From positions 27,411 through 91,410 of the forward strand of contig JAHBVV010000030.1 of the NCBI GenBank assembly GCA_019637335.1: a stretch of DNA of 64,000 nt, written 5' to 3'. The position numbers and the translations under genes are program-made. The notes beneath the pieces were generated by a model. That model was not told the DNA's origin, did not search any database, and saw nothing but the letters and a program-made list of their open reading frames with translations. Position 1 is the stretch's first letter. The number at the start of each line of letters is the position of its first letter. This stretch comes from Candidatus Hydrogenedentota bacterium. GTDB lineage: Bacteria; Hydrogenedentota; Hydrogenedentia; Hydrogenedentales; JAEUWI01. This document shows, piece after piece, positions 1-8,732 of the stretch.

Positions 1-1
1 G

Positions 2-733
2 GCGGGCGCAGGGATGCTAGCCTGGTCCGCGCGGCGGCCGGGCTATGGACGCCTCGCCCTGTTTCTCTGCCTGGGCTACGCGATTGCGCTGCTGCCGGTG
101 TTCAATATCCGGGTGTCGTGGACCACACCCGAGGGCGAGCGTTTTCTCTATCTGGCGTCAGTTTTCGCGGCCATGGGTCTCGCGTGCGCGCTGGCCGCGC
201 TTTCCGGACGGAATTTGCGCCATACGCTCCTCGCACTGGTCCTTCTCAGCCAGGCGCTCCCGCTGCACCTGGCGGTTCGCCAGTGGCGCGAGGCGTCGCT
301 GCTTGCGCGCACCGTGGTGCGCGATATCCAGGCCCAGCACACCGGTGGAGCGGTGATCCTCGTAAACAAACCGGACTCGATTCGCGGGGCACTCGTGTTT
401 CGAACGGGATTGCCGGATGCGCTGCGACATTTTGGACCGCAACCCGCTCCGGAGGTGGAAACGCGCGCGCTGTACGCGACGGACCTGCTCGCCGCGGCGC
501 ACCCGTTTGACTTCCGCAGCGCGGGCGCGACCTTCATGATCGAAGCGGGTGACGGCGCCGCGCTACTGGCGGAGGAAGACCGGGCGGACGAAATTGAGAC
601 CCTGGACGCGGCGCCCGGGCGGGCCACGTTCCGCTTTCGCGATCCGGTGGCCTTCAACCGCGTGTTCGTTTATGATGCGGGGCGTGTGCGCGCGGTTGCG
701 ATTGAGGGCGCGCCGCCACCCGACCACGAATAG
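2..733 (+). CDS. C-terminal part of a polytopic membrane protein, TMTC/PMT-like glycosyltransferase
   Basis: The reading frame is open to the left edge of the window, so the 5' end is missing and the ATG at position 14 need not be the true start. The visible part has two hydrophobic segments. Between them lies a stretch containing LLPVFNI and GERFLYLASV, which resembles the conserved end of the membrane region in TMTC-like protein O-mannosyltransferases and related membrane glycosyltransferases (usually NLVP...GERYLYLPS). About 130 soluble residues follow, presumably periplasmic. Only 6 bp separate the stop codon from the next ATG, so it is probably co-transcribed with the sulfatase-fold lipoprotein. 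The family assignment rests on this short motif and is an inference; the gene itself is well supported by its length and spacing. Confidence 0.7.
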   Translation, partial: AGAGMLAWSARRPGYGRLALFLCLGYAIALLPVFNIRVSWTTPEGERFLYLASVFAAMGLACALAALSGRNLRHTLLALVLLSQALPLHLAVRQWREASLLARTVVRDIQAQHTGGAVILVNKPDSIRGALVFRTGLPDALRHFGPQPAPEVETRALYATDLLAAAHPFDFRSAGATFMIEAGDGAALLAEEDRADEIETLDAAPGRATFRFRDPVAFNRVFVYDAGRVRAVAIEGAPPPDHE

Positions 734-739
734 GACATC

Positions 740-2332
740 ATGACGCAGCGTATTTTCCGGCCCATATTTTCGACCATCGCCATCCTGGTGCTCCTGAGCG
801 GATGCCAGCCCGCGAGAAACACCCTCGCCTTTGAAACCGACCTGCCGGGCCGGGGGTTTAATGTGGCCATTTTGCTCGTGGACACACTGCGCCCCGACCA
901 CCTGGGCTGCTACGGCTACGAGAAGGCTTTCACGCCGCACATCGACGCCCTGGCCCAGGAAGGGGTCCTGTTTGAGAACGCCCGGAGCGCCTCCACCTAC
1001 ACGGGGGAGGCGGTGGCGTCGCTATTCACGGGACGGCCGCCGGCGATGGCACGGGATGGCCTCGGCTGGGGCGCGCGCCCGACCCCGACCGAGGAAAACC
1101 TGCCGCGCGTGCTGGAATCGGCCGGGTATCAGACGGCGATATTCTCGACGTCTTTCGTCATGCGTTTCCGGGGCTTCTACGACAGCTTCCAGAGCGCCAC
1201 CCTGTTCCAGGATCTTCCGATTACGTCCGAGCTGGATCTGGAGCTCACGCAAGAAGCGCTGGACCACGCGCGGTCGCGCCCGGGCGATCGGCTCTTTCAA
1301 TACCTGCACTACTACGCGCCGCACGCGCCGTATAACCCGCCGCAGGCGTGGCTGGATCGGGTCGGCGCGGGCCGCGCGACGGTAGATCCGTCGGACGAAT
1401 TGCACCCGGCGGACCTGGCGAGCGCGGGAATGACACGAGACGAGCCCCGGCTGGCGGCGCTGCGCGCGCACTACGACGGCGAAATCGCGCTGATCGACGA
1501 CGCGATCGGGGCGTTCTTGGCCGGTCTGCGCGAGCTGGGGCGCGACCGAAATACGGTTGTGGTGTTTATTTCGGATCACGGCGAGGAATTCCTGGAACAC
1601 GGCTTCGCGGATCATGCGTGGAACCTCTTTGACGAGACGCTGCGCGTGCCGCTGATCGTGTGGGCGCCGGAGCTTTTCGCGCCCGGGCGGGTTTCGGATC
1701 CGGTGTCAAGCGTGGACGTCATGCCGACGCTTCTGGCGAGCCTCCAAATCCCCCACGCCCGCTTTGAACACGCCGCCAGTGGCCAGTACCTGTTCCGCCC
1801 AGGCCCGGCACGCTGGGAGTACGCGCCGCGCACGGGCCCCATTTACGCGAGCCTGTTCCCGGAGCCCCGGGCGCAATTACACGCGGTTCTGTTCGAAGGG
1901 CACAAGTACATAGCCGGACCGCGCTGGCTTGATGGGGCGGGGGCGGGCCGCTTCTGGCGTATTCAAGGCGCACTCACGCAATTGACGCGGCGCGCGGGCT
2001 ACCTGCCGCTGGATCCGTGGGCGCCGGTCGCGCGCGAGGCGGTCTTCGACTTGAAGGCGGATCCGGGCGAAACGCGGGACATCGCGGCGGAGAATTCGGC
2101 CCTCCGGGATCGCGGCCGCGCGCTGCTGGAGGCCTACCGCGAAGCGGGCGCGCCCTACCGCCGGGATGCGGCGCCCACCACGATGGACGATCCGTTTCAC
2201 GACGCGCTGGTTGAGGAACTGCTTCGCGGAGAAGCTTCACCGGAGGCCGGCGATCCGATGGAACCGGACGAGGGCGGCGGGCATTTGAGTCCCGAAATGA
2301 TCGAGAGCCTGGAGACCATGGGCTATTTGTAG
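740..2332 (+). CDS. Sulfatase-fold lipoprotein with Thr in place of the formylglycine Cys
   Basis: A 530-residue exported protein. The N-terminus ends in LLSGC with the lipidated Cys at residue 22. The alkaline phosphatase/sulfatase fold is shown by LVDTLRPDHLGCYGY near residue 47, by SDHGEEFLEHG near residue 277, and by the C-terminal LETMGYL typical of this clan. Where true sulfatases have C-x-P-x-R followed by LLTG, this protein has TGEAVASLFTG, so Thr88 occupies the nucleophile position and the Pro and Arg are absent. In the same superfamily, LtaS-type phosphoglycerol transferases use Thr. Activity on a sulfate ester by the formylglycine mechanism is therefore unlikely; a phosphotransferase or phosphodiesterase role is possible but unproven. 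It follows the membrane glycosyltransferase-like gene by 6 bp. Confidence 0.85.
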   Translation: MTQRIFRPIFSTIAILVLLSGCQPARNTLAFETDLPGRGFNVAILLVDTLRPDHLGCYGYEKAFTPHIDALAQEGVLFENARSASTYTGEAVASLFTGRPPAMARDGLGWGARPTPTEENLPRVLESAGYQTAIFSTSFVMRFRGFYDSFQSATLFQDLPITSELDLELTQEALDHARSRPGDRLFQYLHYYAPHAPYNPPQAWLDRVGAGRATVDPSDELHPADLASAGMTRDEPRLAALRAHYDGEIALIDDAIGAFLAGLRELGRDRNTVVVFISDHGEEFLEHGFADHAWNLFDETLRVPLIVWAPELFAPGRVSDPVSSVDVMPTLLASLQIPHARFEHAASGQYLFRPGPARWEYAPRTGPIYASLFPEPRAQLHAVLFEGHKYIAGPRWLDGAGAGRFWRIQGALTQLTRRAGYLPLDPWAPVAREAVFDLKADPGETRDIAAENSALRDRGRALLEAYREAGAPYRRDAAPTTMDDPFHDALVEELLRGEASPEAGDPMEPDEGGGHLSPEMIESLETMGYL

Positions 2333-2793
2333 TGGGCCTTCGGCGGGTTGGGAGAGCGCATTCCAACGCGCGCCTTGAATCCCTTTCCGGAGCGGGGCTA
2401 TGATCCACGCGGGCCGATTGACCCAGAATGAGCACCCGAGGGGTCTACTTGCTTGACACGAAGGCGCCGTCTTGCGGTTCGCCGGAAATCCACCATGATA
2501 CGGGCCTTCAGCCCTGGCCGTAATCGTCGCATTTCTTCCTGGGCCTGCGGCCCAGGCTGGTATGATCGGCGCCTTCGGCGCGGTGCGGGCGGGCCGTCCA
2601 CCACGGCGCATCTTCGACCCGCGCTCCCATTGGTCCGCACGTCCGTTGCGGCGCAGGTTTGTGTAGTAGAGGGTTCACGCCAACGTCAATCCGCCAAATT
2701 CTTACTTGGTCCCCCCTGTTTCCATAGACAGGGATGTCTGGGTCCCGCGCTTAAAGGCATTCAGCTTCAGTCCTCACTTTGGAATTGTTATCC
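2333..2793. other. 461-bp intergenic region with palindromes
   Basis: No coding sequence is convincing here. It holds two perfect inverted repeats close together, 2538-2556 (8-bp arms, 3-nt loop) and 2569-2581 (5-bp arms, 3-nt loop). A short stretch at 2604-2618 resembles the repeat core found in the RHS gene at 63.5 kb. A small hairpin at 2726-2739 is shared with the region upstream of the SDR gene. No clear sigma-70 promoter was found for the HAD gene downstream. Confidence 0.6.
2726..2746 (+). repeat. AGACA-N4-TGTCT hairpin followed by GGGTCCC, copy 1
   Basis: Perfect 5-bp inverted repeat with a four-base loop, followed by G(G/A)GTCCC. An almost identical element lies at 8673-8693, and both sit about 45-55 bp upstream of a start codon. 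It may be a dispersed repeat or a regulatory hairpin; two copies cannot decide between these. Confidence 0.5.
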
Positions 2794-4155
2794 ATGACCG
2801 CTTCCCGCCCCAAGTTTGCCCCGCCGGAAACCGCCACGCGCCTGCTCGCCGCGCTGGGCGACGAGTTTGCCGTGGTCGAGAACCCCTCGCATGTGTTTCC
2901 GCCGTATGAATTGTATCCGCTGGCCCCGGCGCGCCGGACCGTCCGGGATACGCTTGCGGCGGCCGTGATGGACATGGACGGGACGACGACGACGACAGAG
3001 CCGTTGTGCATCAATGCGTTGCAAACGATGGTGGGGCGGATCAGCGGCCGGGACACGGACCCGGGGTGGCCGGGGCTCGATCCGGAACGGGATTATCCCC
3101 ACATTATCGGCAACAGCACAACGCGCCATGTGGAGTACCTGCTCCGCGCGTATGCTTCGACCATCGACCCGGCGTGTTTCATGCGCGCGCTGGTGCACGC
3201 GGCGGCGTGGACGGTTGGGTTCTCGCGCGACGCCTCGCGGCGCCACGATCTGGACACGATGCTGACCGTGCTCGGCATAGCATCGTTGAAATCCGATCCC
3301 CGCTTTGTGGCGTTGTCGGAAGTAGAGCGGCACAACGGGCCGGACGCCCGGGCGGCGCTGTCGGCGCTGGCCGGCGAGCTTGCCGGGTATTATCCGGCGT
3401 CGGACTTCGCGCGGCTGACACGCGCGAGCGTGGAGATCTACTACCAGCGCTACCACGAATTGCTCGGCGCCGTGGCCGCGGCGGACGGCAAGCCCCTGCC
3501 CGCCTGGCTGAACCCGCCGGAAGGCGGCGTGCTGATCCAGCCCATGCCGGGCATTGGGGAATTCCTCGCGCTGATTACAGGCCTGCTCGGCGCGGAGGCG
3601 TCGCGCCTGGCGCCGCAGTTGCATGAAGCGCTGGGCGCCGGCGGGCTCACCGCCGACGCGCCCGACAAAACGTTGCGCCAACTTGGGGAGCATTTCGCGA
3701 AGCGCCCCGCGAAGGTGGCGCTCGTGACGTCGTCCATCGCGTACGAGGCCGGCATTGTGCTGCATGAAGTCTTTCGACAGCTCCATGCCGAATGCGCGTC
3801 CTGGGGTCTGAGCGACAACGTGACCGAACGGGTGCGCGCGCGGTTGGAAACCCCGGAGGTTTTCTACGACGCCATTGTCACGGCGTCGGATTCGTGCGAG
3901 ATCCGCCTGAAGCCGCACCGCGATCTGTATTCGATCGCGCTCGGCCGTATTGGCCTGAATCCGGAGGAGTTTGGGAACGTGGCGGGATTCGAGGACAGCG
4001 AATCCGGCACGATCGCCATTCGCGCGGCGGGAATATCGGTGTGCTGTGCGCTGCCGTTTCACCTGACATCGGGGCATGGCTTTCAGGCCGCGAGCCATAC
4101 GTGTCCCGGGGGTTTGCCGGAGGTTATGCTCCGGGAGCGCTGCTTCCTGCCGTAG
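2794..4155 (+). CDS. HAD-superfamily hydrolase
   Basis: A predicted cytoplasmic phosphatase of 453 residues. HAD motif I is MDMDGTT, with the nucleophile Asp60 and general acid Asp62. Motif IV and the C-terminal Rossmann part appear in AGFEDSESG and in the closing segment. The region between is a long helical insert of about 270 residues, so this is a large-cap HAD enzyme, roughly twice the size of a simple phosphoglycolate-phosphatase-type member. The ATG at 2794 is chosen over an upstream TTG at 2779 because it begins the conserved part; no strong ribosome-binding site is visible for either. The substrate is not known. It is followed by a convergent beta-helix gene after 27 bp. Confidence 0.8.
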   Translation: MTASRPKFAPPETATRLLAALGDEFAVVENPSHVFPPYELYPLAPARRTVRDTLAAAVMDMDGTTTTTEPLCINALQTMVGRISGRDTDPGWPGLDPERDYPHIIGNSTTRHVEYLLRAYASTIDPACFMRALVHAAAWTVGFSRDASRRHDLDTMLTVLGIASLKSDPRFVALSEVERHNGPDARAALSALAGELAGYYPASDFARLTRASVEIYYQRYHELLGAVAAADGKPLPAWLNPPEGGVLIQPMPGIGEFLALITGLLGAEASRLAPQLHEALGAGGLTADAPDKTLRQLGEHFAKRPAKVALVTSSIAYEAGIVLHEVFRQLHAECASWGLSDNVTERVRARLETPEVFYDAIVTASDSCEIRLKPHRDLYSIALGRIGLNPEEFGNVAGFEDSESGTIAIRAAGISVCCALPFHLTSGHGFQAASHTCPGGLPEVMLRERCFLP

Positions 4156-4182
4156 CGGGCCGAAGTCCCCGCAATACCTGGA

Positions 4183-5910
4183 TTATTCGGCGCCGATTCC
4201 GAATTGATTGGCTTCCCAGGTCATGTTCTCCTTGTTGGTCTGATTGAAGCGAATGGCGTCGCCGCTGGTGTCGTAGATCGTGTTCCGCTCGACGTGAAAG
4301 CCCTTGCTGCCCTGATCGAAGAAGATGCCGTTGTTCGGTGCGCCGCCGTGGGCGAAAGCGCTGCGGTGCACGCCGTGGAAGACGTTGCCGATGATGCGCG
4401 CGCCCGGCTGGAAGCCGAGGGTGTAGAGCGCGCCGCCGTCGGCGAGCATTTTCATGACGTCGTGCACGTGGTTGTGGGCTATCAGGGTCTCGCGCTGGCT
4501 GGTTTCCGTTTCGTTCCAGCGGAAACCGGAGGAGATGCCGGTGTAGGGCATGTCGCGAACCAGATTCTGGGTGATTTCGGTACGCTTGGCGAAGGCGTCG
4601 AAGATGCCAACGCAACCGTGATTCACGGCGCCGCACCGTTCGATCAGGTTCCCGGTGATGACGTTGTCCAGCGGCACGTCCTCGGGGCGGCTCCAGTCCG
4701 CCGAAAGATGGCGGTCTTCGTCCGGGGACTGCGGCGTCATGCTCCCGACGCCGCGCCATCCCACCATAATCCCGTTGCCACCGATGTCGGCCAGGGTGCA
4801 TCGCTCCACGCGATTGCCGCGCGCGCCCGCGCCGAATGCGATCCCACCCGAGCCGGTATGGCGCACCGCGCAACGGTTTACCGTGCAGTCCTCCGCGTAG
4901 AGGAAAAGGATGGCCGCGGGCAGCACGAAGGTGGGCTCCTCAATGCGGGTGCCGTAGTGCCCCGCCTGGATGCCGAGGTATCCGAACTCCGGCAAGTCCC
5001 AGCGGCTGTGCTCAAACGTGATCCCCTCGAAGTGGAGGTTTCGCACCGGATTCTCCGGAGCCCCTTCGACGGCAATCAACTGATCCGAATACGGGGCGAT
5101 GAATTCGCGGGTGTTGGGGTCTTCGCCCTCGGCGGCCTGGTAGGTTAAGAGACCCGAGGCGTAGTCGAGATACCACTCGCCGGGCGCGTCGACAAACGCG
5201 AGGGCATTTTCGAGGTATGCCGGCTTGTTGGTGCTGGCGCTGGTGTAATCCCCGTGCCCCACCCAGCCCATGGGGTTCGCCATTTTGAGGGTGCGGTCAT
5301 TTGAGGACGCTACGATGACCCGGGAGATGGACCAATTCTGGTACATGACGAGCTCGGCGCTGGCGCCGGCCAGATTCTCGACGCCGGGCGACGTGTTCAG
5401 CACGATGCCGGTCAGATCCTCAGAAACGCCGGCCACGCGCATCAATTCAGGGTAGTTGGGAAAGCGCCCCCGGGAAAGGCGCTCGCCATCGGCGTACAAG
5501 TCGCGAAAACGCCATTCGCCCGCGACCGCCTCGGGCAGCGTCACGCTCCAACGGTTCCCCGCCTGTTTCTCCCAACCGGTGATGGCGCGCCCGCCCGAAA
5601 AAACGACCGACTCCCCCGGATACGCGCGGTAGGTGACGCGCCGCTTGTCCGTGCCACCATCTTCGGGACCGAAGCGCAGCGGTTCCGCGAGCGTGTAGGT
5701 TCCTTCGCGCAGGACAACCGTAACATTCTGGCGCGGGGCGTCCGCAATCCGCGCGCGCACGGCCTTTTGCACGGCTTCGAGCGTGGCGAAGGGCGCTTCG
5801 AGCGTGCCCGCATTGGCGTCGTCCCCTCCGGGCGAAACGGCGAAGTCGGCGTTCACTTCGGGATTCCCGCCAAGAAGCCCGACCGATACCAGGAGCAGAG
5901 AAAAAAACAT
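4183..5910 (-). CDS. Secreted right-handed beta-helix protein, GH141-like
   Basis: A 575-residue protein with an N-terminal signal peptide (about residues 1-22). The mature part opens with FAVSPGGDDANAGTLEAPFATL, which is the usual start of large right-handed parallel beta-helix enzymes, followed by a segment with REGTYTL and YRAYPGES. This order fits the GH141 family (fucosidase or xylan-related activities) and its many uncharacterised relatives. The later part contains repeated CTLADIGGNGI- and CAVRHTGSGGI-type coils. It is probably periplasmic or secreted and acts on plant or algal polysaccharide. It is transcribed divergently from the GH88 gene, which suggests a shared glycan catabolic theme. 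The GH141 label is a similarity judgement by eye; the beta-helix fold is more certain. Confidence 0.75.
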   Translation of the reverse strand: MFFSLLLVSVGLLGGNPEVNADFAVSPGGDDANAGTLEAPFATLEAVQKAVRARIADAPRQNVTVVLREGTYTLAEPLRFGPEDGGTDKRRVTYRAYPGESVVFSGGRAITGWEKQAGNRWSVTLPEAVAGEWRFRDLYADGERLSRGRFPNYPELMRVAGVSEDLTGIVLNTSPGVENLAGASAELVMYQNWSISRVIVASSNDRTLKMANPMGWVGHGDYTSASTNKPAYLENALAFVDAPGEWYLDYASGLLTYQAAEGEDPNTREFIAPYSDQLIAVEGAPENPVRNLHFEGITFEHSRWDLPEFGYLGIQAGHYGTRIEEPTFVLPAAILFLYAEDCTVNRCAVRHTGSGGIAFGAGARGNRVERCTLADIGGNGIMVGWRGVGSMTPQSPDEDRHLSADWSRPEDVPLDNVITGNLIERCGAVNHGCVGIFDAFAKRTEITQNLVRDMPYTGISSGFRWNETETSQRETLIAHNHVHDVMKMLADGGALYTLGFQPGARIIGNVFHGVHRSAFAHGGAPNNGIFFDQGSKGFHVERNTIYDTSGDAIRFNQTNKENMTWEANQFGIGAE

Positions 5911-6037
5911 ACCGCAAACTCCGCAGCTGCCCCGCGCCGCTCCACCATGGCGGCGCCGGGGCGCTGCGGCTATGATAGCGGATCCGGCGGGCCGTTCGGA
6001 ATTCGTGCGCGGGTGGATGCCGGAGGCGGCGGGACGC

Positions 6038-6043
6038 TACAAT
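6038..6043 (+). promoter_or_regulatory. Possible -10 element of the GH88 gene
   Basis: TACAAT about 37 bp before the GH88 start codon in the divergent intergenic region. No convincing -35 hexamer lies 16-18 bp upstream, so the call is weak. Confidence 0.3.
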
Positions 6044-6079
6044 AGCGGTTTCTCCCGAACAATAACCTTGAGAGAATCC

Positions 6080-7456
6080 ATGCAAATTGACAACAGCCTC
6101 TCTGCGGGCGATCTTTCCACGAAACTGAGCCAGTTTTTTGCCCTGGCCGGCCCGAAACTTATCGAACTGGACCAGAGCTGGGATCCGGCGGCGGGTTCTC
6201 CAGTGTTTACCGAAGCGGGCCGCTACACGAGCCGCGGCTGGACCGAGTGGACGCAGGGTTTCCAGTACGGCTGCCTGGTGCTGCAGTACGACGCGACGAA
6301 TGACTCGCGCTATCTGGACCTCGCAATAAAACGCATTCACGACCACATGGCGCCGCACGTGAGCCACACGGGCGTGCACGATCACGGCTTCAACAACCTT
6401 TCGACCTACGGCAATGTGCTCCGCCTCGCGGACGAGGGGCGGATACCCCTGGACAGCGACGCGCGGGCGTTCTACGCGCTGGCGATCAAGGTCTCCGGGG
6501 CGGTGCAGGCGGCGCGCTGGTCGCGCATCGCGGACGGCACGGGATATATCCACAGCTTCAACGGCCCGCACTCCCTGTTCAGCGACACGATCCGTTCCTG
6601 CCGTATTCTCATGCGCGCGCACCAGCTCGGGCATGTGCTGATGGGCGAGGGCGACACGAAGATTTCGTTGTGCCGGCGCGCGCTGGAACACATCCAGAGC
6701 ACACACCGCTACAACGTCTACTACGGGCAGGGGCGGGACCACTATGATGTCCGGGGGCGCGTCGTGCACGAGAGCATATTCAACATGAGCGACGGCCAGT
6801 ACCGCTGCCCGAGCACGCAGCAGGGGTATTCGCCGTTCAGCACGTGGACGCGCGGCCTGGCGTGGGTGCTGCTGGGCGCGGCGGAGGAACTGGAGCTTCT
6901 CCCCCACCTCGACGACGCGGATCTCGACGGGCTCGGCGGCCGCGCGGCGGTGGAGGCGATGTTGCGGGAGATGGCGGCGGCGACGGTGGAATTCTACATT
7001 GCAAATACGACGCTCGACGGCATTCCGTTCTGGGACACGGGCGCGCCGGGGCTGGCGGAGATCCCGTCGTACCGGGACCAAGTCTCCAATCCGCACAACT
7101 CCCACGAGCCCGTGGACAGTTCAGCGGCGGCCATCTCGGCGCAGGGCCTGCTCCGGCTCGGGCGCGCGCTGGGCTTGGACTCCGAGCCGGGCCGGGCCTT
7201 CTGGCAGGCGGGGCTGACGGTGGCGCAAACGCTGCTGAGCGCGCCGTACCTCTCCGAAGACCCGGCGCACCAGGGGCTACTGCTGCATTCGGTGTATCAC
7301 CGCCCGAACGGCTGGGACTATATTCCCCAGGGCCAGGTCGTTCCGTGCGGCGAGTCGTCCATGTGGGGCGATTACCACGCGATGGAGCTGGCGGTTTATC
7401 TCCAGCGCATCGTTGATGACGCGCCTTACCTGACCTTCTTCGGGCCGGTCGCATAG
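6080..7456 (+). CDS. Glycoside hydrolase family 88 (unsaturated glucuronyl hydrolase-like)
   Basis: A 458-residue (alpha/alpha)6-barrel enzyme. Family signatures are GWTEWTQGFQYGCLVLQY near residue 50, LHDHGFNN-type HDHGFNNLSTYGN near residue 100, QGYSPFSTWTRGLAWVLLGA near residue 250, and DSSAAAISAQGLLRLG near residue 345. GH88 enzymes remove unsaturated uronic acid from oligosaccharides released by polysaccharide lyases. The start at 6080 gives the natural N-terminus; the frame is open further upstream to 5783, but that part overlaps the divergent gene and looks non-coding. No signal peptide is visible, so it is probably cytoplasmic. It is followed by a MocA-type oxidoreductase (37-bp gap) and an SDR, which together would process the released sugar. 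Confidence 0.85.
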   Translation: MQIDNSLSAGDLSTKLSQFFALAGPKLIELDQSWDPAAGSPVFTEAGRYTSRGWTEWTQGFQYGCLVLQYDATNDSRYLDLAIKRIHDHMAPHVSHTGVHDHGFNNLSTYGNVLRLADEGRIPLDSDARAFYALAIKVSGAVQAARWSRIADGTGYIHSFNGPHSLFSDTIRSCRILMRAHQLGHVLMGEGDTKISLCRRALEHIQSTHRYNVYYGQGRDHYDVRGRVVHESIFNMSDGQYRCPSTQQGYSPFSTWTRGLAWVLLGAAEELELLPHLDDADLDGLGGRAAVEAMLREMAAATVEFYIANTTLDGIPFWDTGAPGLAEIPSYRDQVSNPHNSHEPVDSSAAAISAQGLLRLGRALGLDSEPGRAFWQAGLTVAQTLLSAPYLSEDPAHQGLLLHSVYHRPNGWDYIPQGQVVPCGESSMWGDYHAMELAVYLQRIVDDAPYLTFFGPVA

Positions 7457-7493
7457 CCGGGCCGATCTCGGCTTTCAACGAACAGGATTTATC

Positions 7494-8639
7494 ATGAATA
7501 CGCACACCATCGGCATTATCATGAACGGCGTCACGGGACGCATGGGCACGAATCAGCACCTGGTGCGTTCCATACTCGCGATCCGCGAAGAGGGCGGGCT
7601 CAAGGTGGGCGACGACACCGTTATCCTGCCCGATCCCGTTCTCGTGGGGCGCAACGCGAACAAGCTCGCTGCACTGGCCGAGTCCTGCGGCGGGCTCCGC
7701 TGGTCGACCGATCTGGCGAGCCTGCTAACGGACGTGAATTATCCCCTCTATTTCGACGCGCAGGTCACCCAGCGGCGTTTTCCCGACGTGAAGGCGGCGA
7801 TTGCGGCCGGCAAGCACGTCTATTGCGAGAAGCCGTGTGCGGAAAGCACGGCGCAGGCGCTCGAGCTTTTCCGGCTCGCGGAGGCGGCGGGCGTGAAGCA
7901 CGGGGTCGTGCAGGACAAGCTGTGGCTGCCGGGCTTTCTGAAGTTGAAGCACCTGATCGACACGGGGTTCTTCGGGGAGATCCTCTCGGTGCGCGGCGAG
8001 TTCGGCTATTGGGTCTTCACCGGCGAAGACCAGCCCGCGCAGCGCCCCTCGTGGAACTACCGCAAGGAAGATGGCGGCGGAATTATCGTGGACATGCTCT
8101 GCCACTGGCGCTATCTGATCGACAACCTCTTCGGGAACGTAACGAGCGTATCGTGCCTGGGCGCGACACACATCCCCACGCGCTATGACGAGCAGGGCAA
8201 GCCCTACAACTGCACGTCGGACGACGCGGCCTACGCGACGTTTGTGACGGACCGCAACATCGTGTGCCACTTCAACTCCTCGTGGTGCGTTCGCGTCCGG
8301 CGCGACGACCTCGTGACGCTTCAGGTCGATGGCACGAAGGGCTCCGCCGTGGCGGGGCTGCGCGAGTGCGTCACGCAGCACGCGGCGAATACGCCCAAGC
8401 CCGTGTGGAACCCGGATATCGCCAACCCGATCGACTTCAACGCGGGGTGGACCCCGGTCCCGACGAACCGCATCTACGACAACGCGTTCAAGGCGCAGTG
8501 GGCGCTGTTCCTGCGGCACCTGGTGCTCGACGAGCCGTTCCCGTGGGGCCTGAAGGAAGGCGCGAAAGGCGTGCAGCTTGCGGAGCTGGGGCTGAAGAGT
8601 TGGGCGGAGCGGCGCTGGCTGGATGTGGAAGCGCTGTAG
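7494..8639 (+). CDS. GFO/IDH/MocA-family oxidoreductase
   Basis: A 381-residue NAD(P)-dependent sugar or cyclitol dehydrogenase. The Rossmann glycine motif is MNGVTGRMG (residues 10-18). The family lysine lies in CEKPCAE (Lys113), and the second half has the typical DMLCHWRYLIDNLFG segment with the conserved His. The dinucleotide motif is slightly unusual: it reads NGVTGRMG rather than GxGxxG. AGGA lies at a suitable distance before the ATG. It is co-oriented with the GH88 gene, 37 bp after it, and probably oxidises a sugar released by that enzyme. The exact substrate cannot be told from sequence. Confidence 0.88.
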   Translation: MNTHTIGIIMNGVTGRMGTNQHLVRSILAIREEGGLKVGDDTVILPDPVLVGRNANKLAALAESCGGLRWSTDLASLLTDVNYPLYFDAQVTQRRFPDVKAAIAAGKHVYCEKPCAESTAQALELFRLAEAAGVKHGVVQDKLWLPGFLKLKHLIDTGFFGEILSVRGEFGYWVFTGEDQPAQRPSWNYRKEDGGGIIVDMLCHWRYLIDNLFGNVTSVSCLGATHIPTRYDEQGKPYNCTSDDAAYATFVTDRNIVCHFNSSWCVRVRRDDLVTLQVDGTKGSAVAGLRECVTQHAANTPKPVWNPDIANPIDFNAGWTPVPTNRIYDNAFKAQWALFLRHLVLDEPFPWGLKEGAKGVQLAELGLKSWAERRWLDVEAL

Positions 8640-8672
8640 CGGAAGGGATGGCGGCGGCGCTGGCGCGCTCTC

Positions 8673-8693
8673 AGACAGAAATGTCTGAGTCCC
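8673..8693 (+). repeat. AGACA-N4-TGTCT hairpin, copy 2
   Basis: Perfect 5-bp inverted repeat with GAAA as loop, followed by GAGTCCC. It lies 47 bp before the SDR start codon and is a near copy of the element at 2726-2746. Confidence 0.5.
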
Positions 8694-8732
8694 TATTCAA
8701 GAGTAAGCAGTCTTTCTTAATCGGGTAGGCTC

